From JAXDBV01 sp034678415 (GTDB taxonomy: Bacteria > Bacteroidota > Bacteroidia > Bacteroidales > VadinHA17): 16,627 bases of DNA. Made by a program: the position numbers and the translations under genes. The stretch lies in the NCBI GenBank assembly GCA_034678415.1, contig JAXDBV010000357.1, forward strand, positions 1 to 16,627. The letters are read 5' to 3'. Below the pieces are notes generated by a model, which did no database searches, was not told where the DNA came from, and worked only from the letters and a program-made list of their open reading frames with translations. Below are positions 7,912 through 15,120 of this stretch, piece after piece. Position 1 is the stretch's first letter. Each line of letters starts with the position of its first letter.

Positions 7912-7946
7912 CAGTACCATTCTTTTCAAAAACCTGACAAAAAACA

Positions 7947-7977
7947 GTTCCTAAATTCTTCAACACATATAAATTTG
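7947..7977 (+). promoter_or_regulatory. Candidate promoter of the rseC-rnf operon
   Basis: TAAATTTG at 7970-7977 matches the Bacteroidota -7 consensus TAnnTTTG exactly. The -33 region is weak: GTTC at 7947-7950 lies 19 bases upstream where TTTG or TTG would be expected. The box ends 28 bases before the rseC-like ATG, giving a short leader. It is the only good promoter match in the 94-base gap between recG and the operon. I see no terminator after recG in the same gap, so some read-through is possible. Confidence 0.5.
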
Positions 7978-8005
7978 CTGATTCATCGAAAGCGATTGTT
8001 TCTTC

Positions 8006-8416
8006 ATGAGTGAAATGATTCAACACAGAGCAACCGTTAAGGAAATAACACAGGGTACATACCGGGTGGAATATCTGGCCGACATGTCATGCTCATCCTG
8101 CGTCGCAAAAGGTTTCTGTGCCGCGGGAGCCGGGGAGGAACGATCGGTGACCGTCGAGGATGCGCCCGGAAAGTACCGGGCGGGTGAAGAGGTAAAGCTA
8201 ATCATCAGCCAGAAAACGGGGTACAAGGCATTGTTCTTCGGATATGTGTTTCCGTTTATTATTGTCTTCATCTCCCTCATCATTCTGAGCAACTTATTCA
8301 ATGAACTGGCTGCAGGACTACTGTCGATCCTTACCCTGGGACCCTACTTCCTGATCCTTTTCATTTACAGGAAAAAATTACAGAATACGTTCAAGCTGAG
8401 CTTAGAAAAACTATAA
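8006..8416 (+). CDS. rseC: RseC/SoxR-reducing-system family membrane protein
   Basis: A 136-residue inner-membrane protein of the RseC family. The cytoplasmic N-terminal domain carries a cysteine cluster C-x2-C-x5-C (C29, C32, C38 within SCSSCVAKGFCAAG), suited to binding an iron-sulfur cluster. Two hydrophobic helices follow (about 74-97 and 101-121) and then a short basic tail. In E. coli RseC works with the Rsx (Rnf) complex to keep SoxR reduced and also modulates sigma-E. No soxR or rpoE gene is nearby here, so the likely shared role is as an accessory or assembly partner of Rnf. It is the first gene after the candidate promoter and lies 12 bases upstream of rnfB. The family assignment is firm; the regulatory role is inferred. 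Confidence 0.88.
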   Translation: MSEMIQHRATVKEITQGTYRVEYLADMSCSSCVAKGFCAAGAGEERSVTVEDAPGKYRAGEEVKLIISQKTGYKALFFGYVFPFIIVFISLIILSNLFNELAAGLLSILTLGPYFLILFIYRKKLQNTFKLSLEKL

Positions 8417-8428
8417 TTCTGAAGAAAG

Positions 8429-9358
8429 ATGAATGTTGTTATAATTACGGTTGTGAGCCTGGGGTTGCTTGGGTTGATCTCTGCGGTGGTGCTATACTTC
8501 GTCGCACAGAAGTTTAAGGTATACGAGGATCCCAGGATCGACACTGTCGCCGATGCTCTTCCTGGCGCCAATTGCGGCGGATGTGGCTACCCCGGATGCA
8601 GGAATTTTGCCACCGCGCTGGTGGCAGCTGAGACATTTGACGGATTGTTCTGCCCCGTCGGCGGCAATGTTAACATGGAGAAGATTGCCGCTTTACTTGG
8701 CAAACAGGCTGTAGCCAAGGAGCCGCAGGTAGCCGTGGTACGATGTAACGGCTCACCCGAACACCGTCCGCGGATTAACCGGTATGACGGTACACAGACT
8801 TGCGCCATCATCCATAACCTATACATGGGTGAGACAGGCTGCCCCTTCGGATGCCTGGGCTCTGGCGATTGCGTCGCTGCCTGTACCTTCGATGCCATGT
8901 TCATGAACCCGGATACGGGCCTCCCGGTTATCATCGACGAAAAATGCACAGCCTGCGGAGCCTGCGTTAAGGCCTGCCCCAGAAATATCATCGAGCTGAG
9001 AAAGAAGGATAAAAAAGACAGGAAGATATTCGTGTCGTGCATTAATACTGAAAAAGGAGCCGTGGCACGCAAAAACTGCGCCGTGGCATGCATTGGCTGC
9101 GGCAAATGCGTAAAGGTGTGCACCTTCGATGCCATCACCATGGTCAATAACCTCGCCTATATCGATGCCGGCAAATGCAAGTTCTGCCGCAAGTGTGCAC
9201 CCGAATGCCCCACAGGGGCTATCCTTGAGATCAACTTCCCGCCAAGAAAGATCAGGGAAGACCTGCCGCCGGCGTCATCCAAAACAGCTGCGGGAACAAC
9301 TGAGCAAACAATCCCTGTGGAAAAAAAAGAGAGTCCAACAGAAGGTAATAATCAATAA
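8429..9358 (+). CDS. rnfB: Rnf complex subunit RnfB (polyferredoxin)
   Basis: A 309-residue electron-entry subunit of the Rnf complex, which accepts electrons from reduced ferredoxin. It has an N-terminal membrane anchor (about 3-25). Next comes the 4Fe-4S domain GANCGGCGYPGC (C49, C52, C57, C75), then an unusually spaced cysteine set C138, C142, C148, C152, and three ferredoxin-type sets: C173/176/179/183, C221/224/227/231 and C250/253/256/260. That gives at least five potential clusters and 24 cysteines, against three clusters in the E. coli RsxB type. It resembles the long RnfB of acetogens and other Bacteroidota. The last 40 residues are a hydrophilic Pro/Glu/Lys/Thr-rich tail, likely disordered. 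GAAGAAAG precedes the ATG. The rnfC start lies only a few bases downstream. Confidence 0.95.
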   Translation: MNVVIITVVSLGLLGLISAVVLYFVAQKFKVYEDPRIDTVADALPGANCGGCGYPGCRNFATALVAAETFDGLFCPVGGNVNMEKIAALLGKQAVAKEPQVAVVRCNGSPEHRPRINRYDGTQTCAIIHNLYMGETGCPFGCLGSGDCVAACTFDAMFMNPDTGLPVIIDEKCTACGACVKACPRNIIELRKKDKKDRKIFVSCINTEKGAVARKNCAVACIGCGKCVKVCTFDAITMVNNLAYIDAGKCKFCRKCAPECPTGAILEINFPPRKIREDLPPASSKTAAGTTEQTIPVEKKESPTEGNNQ

Positions 9359-9359
9359 C

Positions 9360-9365
9360 AGGTGA
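9360..9365 (+). promoter_or_regulatory. Ribosome binding site favouring a TTG start for rnfC
   Basis: AGGTGA matches part of the anti-Shine-Dalgarno complement and lies 5 bases before the TTG at 9371-9373. The alternative GTG start (9362-9364) falls inside this motif. Starting at TTG would give M-R-T-F-K, matching the usual RnfC N terminus. Confidence 0.4.
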
Positions 9366-10699
9366 ACGCATTGAGAACATTCAAAAAGGGAGGTGTGCAT
9401 CCCGGGGAGAACAAGCTTTCATCAGGGAAGCCTATCGAGGTATTGCCCCTGCCCGCGGTGGTATCTATACCGCTGTGCCAGCACCTGGGAGCGCCTGCCA
9501 CCCCCGTCGTGAACCGGAACGACCAGGTCAAAGCAGGACAGATCATTGGAAAGAGCAACGGCTATATCTCCGCCAACATCCATGCTTCGGTCTCCGGAAA
9601 AATAGTGAAGATCGACGAGGTGATCGACCAGACAGGCTACCGGCGGCCGTCCGTTGTCATCGAGGTGGCCGGTGATGAATGGATACCCGCTGTCGACCGG
9701 ACCCCAACACTGGTAACCGCCATCACCCTTAACCGTGACGAGATTATTGCTCGTATCCAGGAAGCAGGCATCGTGGGTATGGGAGGTGCTACCTTCCCCA
9801 CCCATGTCAAGCTTAACATACCCAGGGGAAAGAAAGCAGAGATCCTCATCGTCAACGGGGTGGAGTGCGAACCGTACCTCACATCCGACCACCGTCTTAT
9901 GCTGGAGAAAGGACAGGAAATACTGGTCGGGATAAAGATCATGATGAAGGCGCTGGGAGTGGAAAAGGCCCTCATCGGGATAGAAAATAACAAACCCGAT
10001 GCTATCGAACATCTTGGTCAGCTATGCCTGAACGATCCTTCCATACAGGTGATGGCATTAAAAGTGAAATACCCGCAGGGCGGGGAAAAACAGCTGATCA
10101 AAGCGCTGATCAACAGGGAGGTGCCTTCGGGCGGGCTGCCCATCGACGTGGGAACAGTCGTTCAGAACGTGGGCACCGCCTTCGCGGTATACGAGGCTGT
10201 GCAAAAAAACAAGCCGATGATCGAGAGGGTGGTCACGGTGACCGGAAAATCGGTGAGCAAGCTCTCCAATTACCTGGTAAGGATAGGAACCCCGGTGAGC
10301 CATCTCATACAGCATGCAGGCGGGCTGCCCGAAGATACCGGTAAGATCATCAGCGGAGGGCCTATGATGGGCAAAGCCCTGAACTCAACGGAAGTTCCCG
10401 TAACAAAAGGCACATCCGGCATTGTCATCCTCCCCGAGGATGAATCCTGCCGCAGACCTGTACAACCCTGCATACGCTGTACACGGTGCATTAGTGTGTG
10501 CCCCATGGGCCTCGAACCATACCTGCTCATGGCACTCATGGAACACAAAATGATGGAAAAGATCGAACAGAACCGGGTGCTCGACTGTGTCGAATGCGGG
10601 TCGTGCAGCTATACCTGCCCCGCAGCCAGGCCCCTGCTCGATTATATCCGTTATGGAAAGGCTGAACTGACAAAAATCATCCGTTCAAGAAAGAGATAA
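9362..10699 (+). CDS. rnfC: Rnf complex subunit RnfC
   Basis: The 445-residue peripheral subunit of Rnf that is expected to exchange electrons with NAD+/NADH. It opens with TFKKGGVHPGENKL (6-19) and a biotinyl-lipoyl-like region (about 45-100, with ANIHASVSGKIVKID). A nucleotide/FMN-binding region homologous to the complex I 51-kDa subunit follows: GIVGMGGATFPTHVKL (136-151) and NGVECEPYLTSDHR (165-178). An SLBB-like stretch is next, then two 4Fe-4S sites: C370/373/376/380 and C409/412/415/419. The start is either GTG at 9362 or TTG at 9371; the second agrees better with family N termini and has AGGTGA just before it. The stop codon abuts the rnfD ATG with no gap (TAAATG), pointing to coupled translation. 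All cofactor motifs are intact. Confidence 0.95.
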   Translation: MNALRTFKKGGVHPGENKLSSGKPIEVLPLPAVVSIPLCQHLGAPATPVVNRNDQVKAGQIIGKSNGYISANIHASVSGKIVKIDEVIDQTGYRRPSVVIEVAGDEWIPAVDRTPTLVTAITLNRDEIIARIQEAGIVGMGGATFPTHVKLNIPRGKKAEILIVNGVECEPYLTSDHRLMLEKGQEILVGIKIMMKALGVEKALIGIENNKPDAIEHLGQLCLNDPSIQVMALKVKYPQGGEKQLIKALINREVPSGGLPIDVGTVVQNVGTAFAVYEAVQKNKPMIERVVTVTGKSVSKLSNYLVRIGTPVSHLIQHAGGLPEDTGKIISGGPMMGKALNSTEVPVTKGTSGIVILPEDESCRRPVQPCIRCTRCISVCPMGLEPYLLMALMEHKMMEKIEQNRVLDCVECGSCSYTCPAARPLLDYIRYGKAELTKIIRSRKR

Positions 10700-11701
10700 A
10701 TGGATAAACTGATACAAGTTGCTCCCTCGCCCCATGCGTTCGGGAAAGAGTCGGTACCCAGGCTCATGTACGGGGTGGTGATCGCCCTCGTACCGGCCTT
10801 CCTCTCGTCTGTCTTCTTTTTCGGGATCGGGGCTGTCATCGTCACACTGGTCTCCGTCACCTCCTGTGTGGTAATTGAATATCTTATACAACGGTATATC
10901 CTCAAGGTCAGACCCACCGTCAGTGACGGATCGGCGGTTGTCACGGGGCTGCTCCTCGCCTTCTGCCTGCCAGTCAACATACCGCTGTGGATGGTTGTGC
11001 TGGGCGCACTTGTTGCTATCGGCATAGCCAAGATGACTTTCGGCGGGCTCGGCAACAATCCCTTCAACCCGGCCCTCGTCGGCAGGGTATTCCTCTTCGT
11101 CTCCTTCCCTGCTCAGATGACCAGCTGGCCCCTGCCGAACGGCTTTTCCACCCGGCTGACGGATGCCCTCACGGGCGCCACACCCCTGGCTGTCGTCAAG
11201 GAAGGAATAAAGAACAGCGAACCGGTGGCAGGCCTCATGGAGCAGGTACCGTCACACATGCAGCTGTTCTACGGCCAGATGAACGGCTCGATGGGTGAAG
11301 TGGCAGCACTGGCACTCATCATCGGACTGGTATATATGCTCATCCGCAAGATCATCACATGGCATATCCCCGTTTCCATCCTTCTCACTGTCATCGTATT
11401 TTCAGGTATCCTTTGGCTGGTTAACCCACAGGACAATGCCGATCCCCTGTTTCACCTGCTCACGGGTGGATTGATGCTGGGCGCCATCTTCATGGCAACG
11501 GATTATGTGACCTCACCCATGACCCGCATGGGAATGGTAATCTATGGTGTGGGCATAGGTCTCATCACAATACTGATCCGGCGGTTCGGAGCCTATCCCG
11601 AAGGGGTGCAGTTTGCCATACTCATCATGAACGCATTCACACCATTAATAAACATGTATATCAAACCAAAACGTTTCGGGGAGGAGGTGAAGAATGGCTA
11701 A
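10700..11701 (+). CDS. rnfD: Rnf complex membrane subunit RnfD
   Basis: A 333-residue integral membrane subunit related to NqrB. It has many hydrophobic helices (for example about 24-60, 77-112, 195-215, 220-240, 248-270 and 275-325). The covalent FMN site is visible as DALTGATPL (155-163), where T161 corresponds to the threonine that carries FMN by a phosphoester bond. GGLGNNPFNPALVGRVFL (115-132) is another family block. It forms the membrane electron and cation path with RnfG, RnfE and RnfA. Its last 8 bases overlap the start of rnfG, and a very strong ribosome binding site for rnfG lies within its final codons. Confidence 0.95.
   Translation: MDKLIQVAPSPHAFGKESVPRLMYGVVIALVPAFLSSVFFFGIGAVIVTLVSVTSCVVIEYLIQRYILKVRPTVSDGSAVVTGLLLAFCLPVNIPLWMVVLGALVAIGIAKMTFGGLGNNPFNPALVGRVFLFVSFPAQMTSWPLPNGFSTRLTDALTGATPLAVVKEGIKNSEPVAGLMEQVPSHMQLFYGQMNGSMGEVAALALIIGLVYMLIRKIITWHIPVSILLTVIVFSGILWLVNPQDNADPLFHLLTGGLMLGAIFMATDYVTSPMTRMGMVIYGVGIGLITILIRRFGAYPEGVQFAILIMNAFTPLINMYIKPKRFGEEVKNG
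11682..11690 (+). promoter_or_regulatory. Strong Shine-Dalgarno sequence for rnfG inside rnfD
   Basis: AGGAGGTGA is a nine-base match to the 16S anti-Shine-Dalgarno sequence, with 6 bases between the GGAGG core and the rnfG ATG at 11694. Bacteroidota genes seldom carry such a motif, so it is notable here. It probably secures rnfG translation where rnfD and rnfG overlap by 8 bases. Confidence 0.7.
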
Positions 11702-12260
11702 ATTGGCATCAACCCTTCCCAACATGGTGTTGTCACTGAGCCTTATCGCCATGTTCATGGCAGGCTCGCTGGGATTTGTTTATCTCAAGACGAAGGATCC
11801 CATAGCCGAGGCCGAACGAATGAAAAAGGAAGACGCCGTGAAAGCCGTGATCCCCCCGTTCGAGAGCACTGAATCATTACGTCTGCCATCAGAGGATGGT
11901 GACAGCCTCACCATAACCATCGGTATGACAGGAGGACAACCCGTGGGTTATGCTGTTGAGACCTGGTCGGACAAGGGTTTCAGCGGTATGATCCGGTTCG
12001 TCGTGGGCTTCCTTCCCGATGGAAAGATCAGCGGTTTTGGAGGATTCATTCACAAGGAGACACCCGGACTGGGAACCAAGATGAGCGATCCGAAATTCAA
12101 CGAACAGTTTGTGAATAAGGATCCTGCCACCTTTACACTCAAGGTGAGAAAAGACGGCGGCGATGTCGATGCCATCACCGCCGCCACTATTACCAGCCGT
12201 GCTTTCTGCGACGGTGTTGAAAAAGCATACTCATCCTATAAAAAAGCAACGGAAAAATGA
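11694..12260 (+). CDS. rnfG: Rnf complex subunit RnfG (covalent FMN)
   Basis: A 188-residue subunit with one N-terminal membrane helix (about 11-30) and an extracytoplasmic FMN-binding domain. The covalent FMN site is DAITAATITSRA (159-170), in which T165 should carry FMN; TAAT replaces the textbook SGAT. HKETPGLGTKM (120-130) is the other family signature. The protein relays electrons from RnfD on the outer face of the cytoplasmic membrane. It overlaps rnfD by 8 bases and rnfE by 4 bases (ATGA), the pattern of translational coupling. Confidence 0.95.
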   Translation: MAKLASTLPNMVLSLSLIAMFMAGSLGFVYLKTKDPIAEAERMKKEDAVKAVIPPFESTESLRLPSEDGDSLTITIGMTGGQPVGYAVETWSDKGFSGMIRFVVGFLPDGKISGFGGFIHKETPGLGTKMSDPKFNEQFVNKDPATFTLKVRKDGGDVDAITAATITSRAFCDGVEKAYSSYKKATEK

Positions 12261-12853
12261 GCAGCCTCAGATACTTTACCAACGGATTACTGAAGGAAAA
12301 TCCCACCTTTGTGCTGGTGCTTGGTACCTGCCCCACACTGGCAATCACCACCGCAGCCATCAACGGCATAGGTATGGGCCTCGCAACTACCTTCGTCCTG
12401 GTGTTCTCAAATCTTTTTATTTCATTGCTCAAAAACCTGATCCCCGATAAGGTGCGTATTGCCGCTTTCATCATCATCATCGCCACATTCGTCACAGTGG
12501 TTATCCTGGTTATGAAAGCCTATACGCCGGATATATATGATGAGCTTGGAGTATTCATTCCTCTCATTGTAGTGAACTGCATTATTCTGGGTCGTGCCGA
12601 AGCCTTTGCACAAAAGAACAGTGTGGGAGCTTCCGTTCTCGATGGACTGGGTATGGGCATCGGTTTCACACTGGCAATAACTCTTATGGCTTCCTTCCGT
12701 GAGATAATGGGTAATGGCTCCATATTCAACATGAGACTGGTATCGGAGGATACAAAAACGATCCTCCTGTTCATCCTGCCCCCCGGTGCATTCATCACCT
12801 ACGGATACCTTATTGCCATCATGAATATTATAAAGAAGAAACTGTCTATCTGA
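12257..12853 (+). CDS. rnfE: Rnf complex membrane subunit RnfE
   Basis: A 198-residue integral membrane subunit of the RnfA/RnfE (NqrD/NqrE) family with about six transmembrane helices. Two half-helix motifs hold the membrane iron-ligand cysteines: GTCPTLAITT (C25) and VVNCIILGRAEAFA (C108). With RnfA it forms the inverted pair around the membrane iron-sulfur centre through which electrons cross the bilayer. It starts in the ATGA overlap with rnfG and is followed by rnfA after 12 bases. Length and motifs are those of an intact family member. Confidence 0.95.
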   Translation: MSSLRYFTNGLLKENPTFVLVLGTCPTLAITTAAINGIGMGLATTFVLVFSNLFISLLKNLIPDKVRIAAFIIIIATFVTVVILVMKAYTPDIYDELGVFIPLIVVNCIILGRAEAFAQKNSVGASVLDGLGMGIGFTLAITLMASFREIMGNGSIFNMRLVSEDTKTILLFILPPGAFITYGYLIAIMNIIKKKLSI

Positions 12854-12865
12854 AATATGTAAATC

Positions 12866-13438
12866 ATGGAATACATACTTATTATCATATCAGCCCTCCT
12901 AGTAAACAACGTTGTACTGTTACAGTTCCTGGGTATATGTCCGTTCCTTGGCGTTTCTAACAAGGTTAGCACATCCGTGGGTATGGGTGGCGCCGTGATC
13001 TTTGTGATGGCCATGGCCAACCTGGTAACATACCTTATTCAGAACTATGTTCTGGTCCCCCTGGGGATACAGTTTATGCAAACCATCACATTCATCATGG
13101 TGATCGCATTCCTCGTCCAGGTGGTGGAGATCATACTGAAGAAAGTGAGCCCACCTCTCTACCAGGCGTTGGGTATCTATCTCCCCCTGATCACTACAAA
13201 CTGCGCTGTGCTGGGAATAGCCATTCTCGCCGTTGAGAAGAACTATAACCTCCTCGAGAGTGTGATCTATGCAGCCTCAACCGCTGCCGGCTTCACGCTT
13301 GCGCTGATCATCATGGCCGGTATACGTGAACAACTGGAATTAGCCAATGTCCCTAAGTACATGAAGGGATTCCCATTATCCCTCGTTATCTCCGGATTGC
13401 TGGCCCTCGCTTTCATGGGATTCTCAGGAATAGCATGA
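12866..13438 (+). CDS. rnfA: Rnf complex membrane subunit RnfA
   Basis: A 190-residue membrane protein paralogous to RnfE, with six predicted helices. Its iron-ligand cysteines are in LGICPFLGVS (C25) and TTNCAVLGIAI (C113), equivalent to C25 and C108 of RnfE. YQALGIYLPLITTNCAV (99-115) is typical of RnfA. It closes the B-C-D-G-E-A gene order, which differs from the A-B-C-D-G-E order of gammaproteobacteria and the C-D-G-E-A-B order of clostridia. No clear terminator follows: only a 5-base-pair stem (GGAAT/ATTCC) without a T tract lies at the stop codon. Confidence 0.95.
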   Translation: MEYILIIISALLVNNVVLLQFLGICPFLGVSNKVSTSVGMGGAVIFVMAMANLVTYLIQNYVLVPLGIQFMQTITFIMVIAFLVQVVEIILKKVSPPLYQALGIYLPLITTNCAVLGIAILAVEKNYNLLESVIYAASTAAGFTLALIIMAGIREQLELANVPKYMKGFPLSLVISGLLALAFMGFSGIA

Positions 13439-13748
13439 TACATTCCGGCAGGTACGGCATAGACTTGCTGATGTATTAGTACCATTAAAGTACACCTTGT
13501 CAAACCGTGCTTTTTCTGATCAACAAAACCTTCATATTTCACCCTCCATTTTTCTGCTATACCGGCCTTCACCCACATATATCATTTGATAAACCGAAGC
13601 CTGTTTTTTAGAACCGGCAGAGGGTTCTGACCGTCATTCCGCAGCACTATCAACATGCATATCAGGTGTCCCTATGCAAGCGAATTGGCATGGTAAATAC
13701 CACATAATAACTATTTTTGTAAAGAATTAGTAATCCAGCAATTTCATT
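13439..13748. other. Gene-free gap between rnfA and the DUF6807 gene
   Basis: About 310 bases without a supportable gene. A minus-strand open frame enters from the 3' end of rnfA and reaches 13578, but its protein is not recognisable and half of it is antisense to rnfA. A 6-base-pair hairpin (13610-13615 with 13623-13628) has no downstream T tract. Near the right end TATTTTTG (13712-13719) matches the -7 promoter consensus. Otherwise I see nothing in it. Confidence 0.5.
13712..13719 (+). promoter_or_regulatory. Candidate -7 box upstream of the DUF6807 gene
   Basis: TATTTTTG fits the Bacteroidota -7 consensus TAnnTTTG and lies 29 bases before the ATG at 13749. The nearest upstream TTG (13685-13687) is 24 bases away, longer than the usual spacing, so the -33 element is doubtful. 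Confidence 0.35.
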
Positions 13749-14864
13749 ATGATTCATCATTATCAGAACCGTCATGCCATAAAAATCCGGTTGGCTTTCC
13801 CTGTAATTCTCATATCCTTGATCATCCTTATTTTGGGATGCCACCGGACCAATGAACAATACCCGGTCGTTCTAACTCGGGCAGATACTGCCTCACGCGT
13901 GGATGTGCTGATAGACGGGAAACTGTTCACCGCTCTACTTTACGGTCCGTCTCTTGCCAAACCGGTACTGTTCCCCGTGCTCTCACCAGCAGGGACGCCT
14001 GTCACCCGGGGATTCCCCCTGGCTCCCCGCCCCGGAGAACGCACCGATCACCCCCACCAGGCTGGTGTATGGTTAACCCACGGCGATGTGAACGGGTTCG
14101 ATTTCTGGAACAATTCATATCTCATACCCAAGGAAAGAAAGCACAGGTACGGAAGGATCATGGTGGAATCGGTCGAGACTGGCACGGGCGTCGACCGTCT
14201 GCCTTTCATCCTCTCCCGAGCCGGATGGTATGTCCCCGACAGCAGTCTTGAACACTGGACCAGGCTGCTGGATGAAGAATCAAAATATCTCTTCATCGAC
14301 AAGGGTGCAACAAGAATCATCGAGCGGCAGATAAGGCTTAAGGCGGGTGAACAAAAGGTGCTGTTCAGGGACAACAAGGAAGGGTTTTTCGCCATACGTG
14401 TCGCCCGTGCGCTGGAAATGCCCTCCGACCAGCCACTGTTGCTGACCGACGCCCGGGGAAACCCCGCGGATGTGCCCGTAATGGATAATACTGGAGTAAA
14501 TGGCATGTATGAAAACAGTGAGGGAATCACCGGAAGTGATGTCTGGGCTAAAAGGGCACGGTGGATGAAACTCACCTCCGTCGTTGCCGGCGACAGCCTC
14601 ACCCTCGTAATGTTCGACCACCCGCATAACCCCGGGCACCCGGCCTACTGGCATGCCCGTCCCTATGGGCTGTTTTCCTGCAATAACCTTGGGGTGAAAG
14701 CGCTGAGCAACGGCTCCGACTCACTCAACCTGGAACTCGATCCCGGGGAGGAAGCACACTTCAAATTCCGGCTGATCGTACACTCGGGCACTTTCCTCAC
14801 CAACCAGGATATTGAATATGAATATACGCAGTTTATTGAAACCGTGAGGGACCAGGAACACTAA
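13749..14864 (+). CDS. DUF6807 (PmoA-like) family lipoprotein
   Basis: A 371-residue secreted protein. The N terminus is a lipoprotein signal: basic residues, a hydrophobic run (about 15-29) and the lipobox LILGC with C31 as the lipidated cysteine. The mature part resembles the DUF6807 family (earlier labelled PmoA-like), with its hallmark RTDHPHQAGVWLTHGDVNGF (98-117) and a second His-rich block FDHPHNPGHPAYWHARPYG (289-307). Clustered histidines and acids suggest a metal or sugar binding site. The family is often found next to Gfo/Idh/MocA oxidoreductases and in carbohydrate-utilisation regions, and such a gene lies convergently just downstream here. Its activity is not established. The membrane-anchored, extracytoplasmic location is inferred from the signal. 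Despite the old family label there is no reason to expect methane oxidation. Confidence 0.85.
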   Translation: MIHHYQNRHAIKIRLAFPVILISLIILILGCHRTNEQYPVVLTRADTASRVDVLIDGKLFTALLYGPSLAKPVLFPVLSPAGTPVTRGFPLAPRPGERTDHPHQAGVWLTHGDVNGFDFWNNSYLIPKERKHRYGRIMVESVETGTGVDRLPFILSRAGWYVPDSSLEHWTRLLDEESKYLFIDKGATRIIERQIRLKAGEQKVLFRDNKEGFFAIRVARALEMPSDQPLLLTDARGNPADVPVMDNTGVNGMYENSEGITGSDVWAKRARWMKLTSVVAGDSLTLVMFDHPHNPGHPAYWHARPYGLFSCNNLGVKALSNGSDSLNLELDPGEEAHFKFRLIVHSGTFLTNQDIEYEYTQFIETVRDQEH

Positions 14865-15069
14865 CCCGACAAACAGAAACACCCTGGCACACAATCCGCG
14901 AAAGCAAACGAACCGGGCGCCCGGGTACCCGATGGATAACATGCCTTCAACAATACCCATGAATCCGCGATATTTGCTATTACCGGAGTGCCGTCGGTGT
15001 GTGTCAACCATCTCACCGGGCACCTTTTCCCGGCTCATGACACCCCTTGTATCCCTTTCTTTAGCCAGG
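14865..15069. other. GC-rich convergent intergenic gap with palindromes
   Basis: The space between the convergent DUF6807 and oxidoreductase genes. It holds the perfect 12-base palindrome CCGGGCGCCCGG (14913-14924), overlapped by the perfect 10-base palindrome CGGGTACCCG (14922-14931), and a 5-base-pair hairpin CCGGG/CCCGG (15016-15020 with 15029-15033). None is followed by a T tract, so they are not clear terminators. Minus-strand frames here give no recognisable protein. Confidence 0.45.
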
Positions 15070-15096
15070 AAAAAATTACTGAACTAATTCAATAAT
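15070..15096 (-). terminator. Weak AT-rich terminator of the oxidoreductase gene
   Basis: Read on the minus strand, bases 15096 down to 15075 fold into a 9-pair stem (one G-U pair, mostly A-U) around the loop TTAG and run straight into a T tract (15074-15070). It lies 16 bases after the oxidoreductase stop codon. The T tract and position suit a terminator, but the AU-rich stem would be weak. Confidence 0.4.
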
Positions 15097-15120
15097 AAAT
15101 TACTGAATTAATTACATAAT
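15073..15120. repeat. Two-copy 24-base tandem repeat at the oxidoreductase 3' end
   Basis: Bases 15073-15096 and 15097-15120 are adjacent copies identical at 21 of 24 positions (differences at repeat positions 12, 18 and 19). Both start AAATTACTGAA. The right copy contains the minus-strand stop codon (15112-15114) and the last two codons of the oxidoreductase. The left copy forms the hairpin listed as the terminator; the right copy cannot form the same stem because of its changes. It looks like a slippage duplication in AT-rich DNA. Confidence 0.8.

Noticed and set aside
9422..10012. 196-residue minus-strand open frame
   Set aside because: Antisense to rnfC; His/Gly/Asp-rich shadow translation with no domain.
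13267..13578. 103-residue minus-strand open frame reaching into the rnfA-DUF6807 gap
   Set aside because: Over half is antisense to rnfA, the rest is unrecognised, and there is no promoter or ribosome site to support it.
13610..13628. Hairpin AGAACC/GGTTCT considered as an rnf terminator
   Set aside because: The stem is only 6 pairs, there is no T tract on the 3' side of either strand, and it is over 170 bases from the rnfA stop.
13749..14864. Methane oxygenase subunit PmoA
   Set aside because: The old family label suggests this, but the protein is a soluble lipoprotein, not a multi-pass copper membrane oxygenase, and no pmoB or pmoC is present.
14721..15038. 105-residue minus-strand open frame in the convergent gap
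   Set aside because: It overlaps the end of the DUF6807 gene antisense, and its protein resembles nothing I know.
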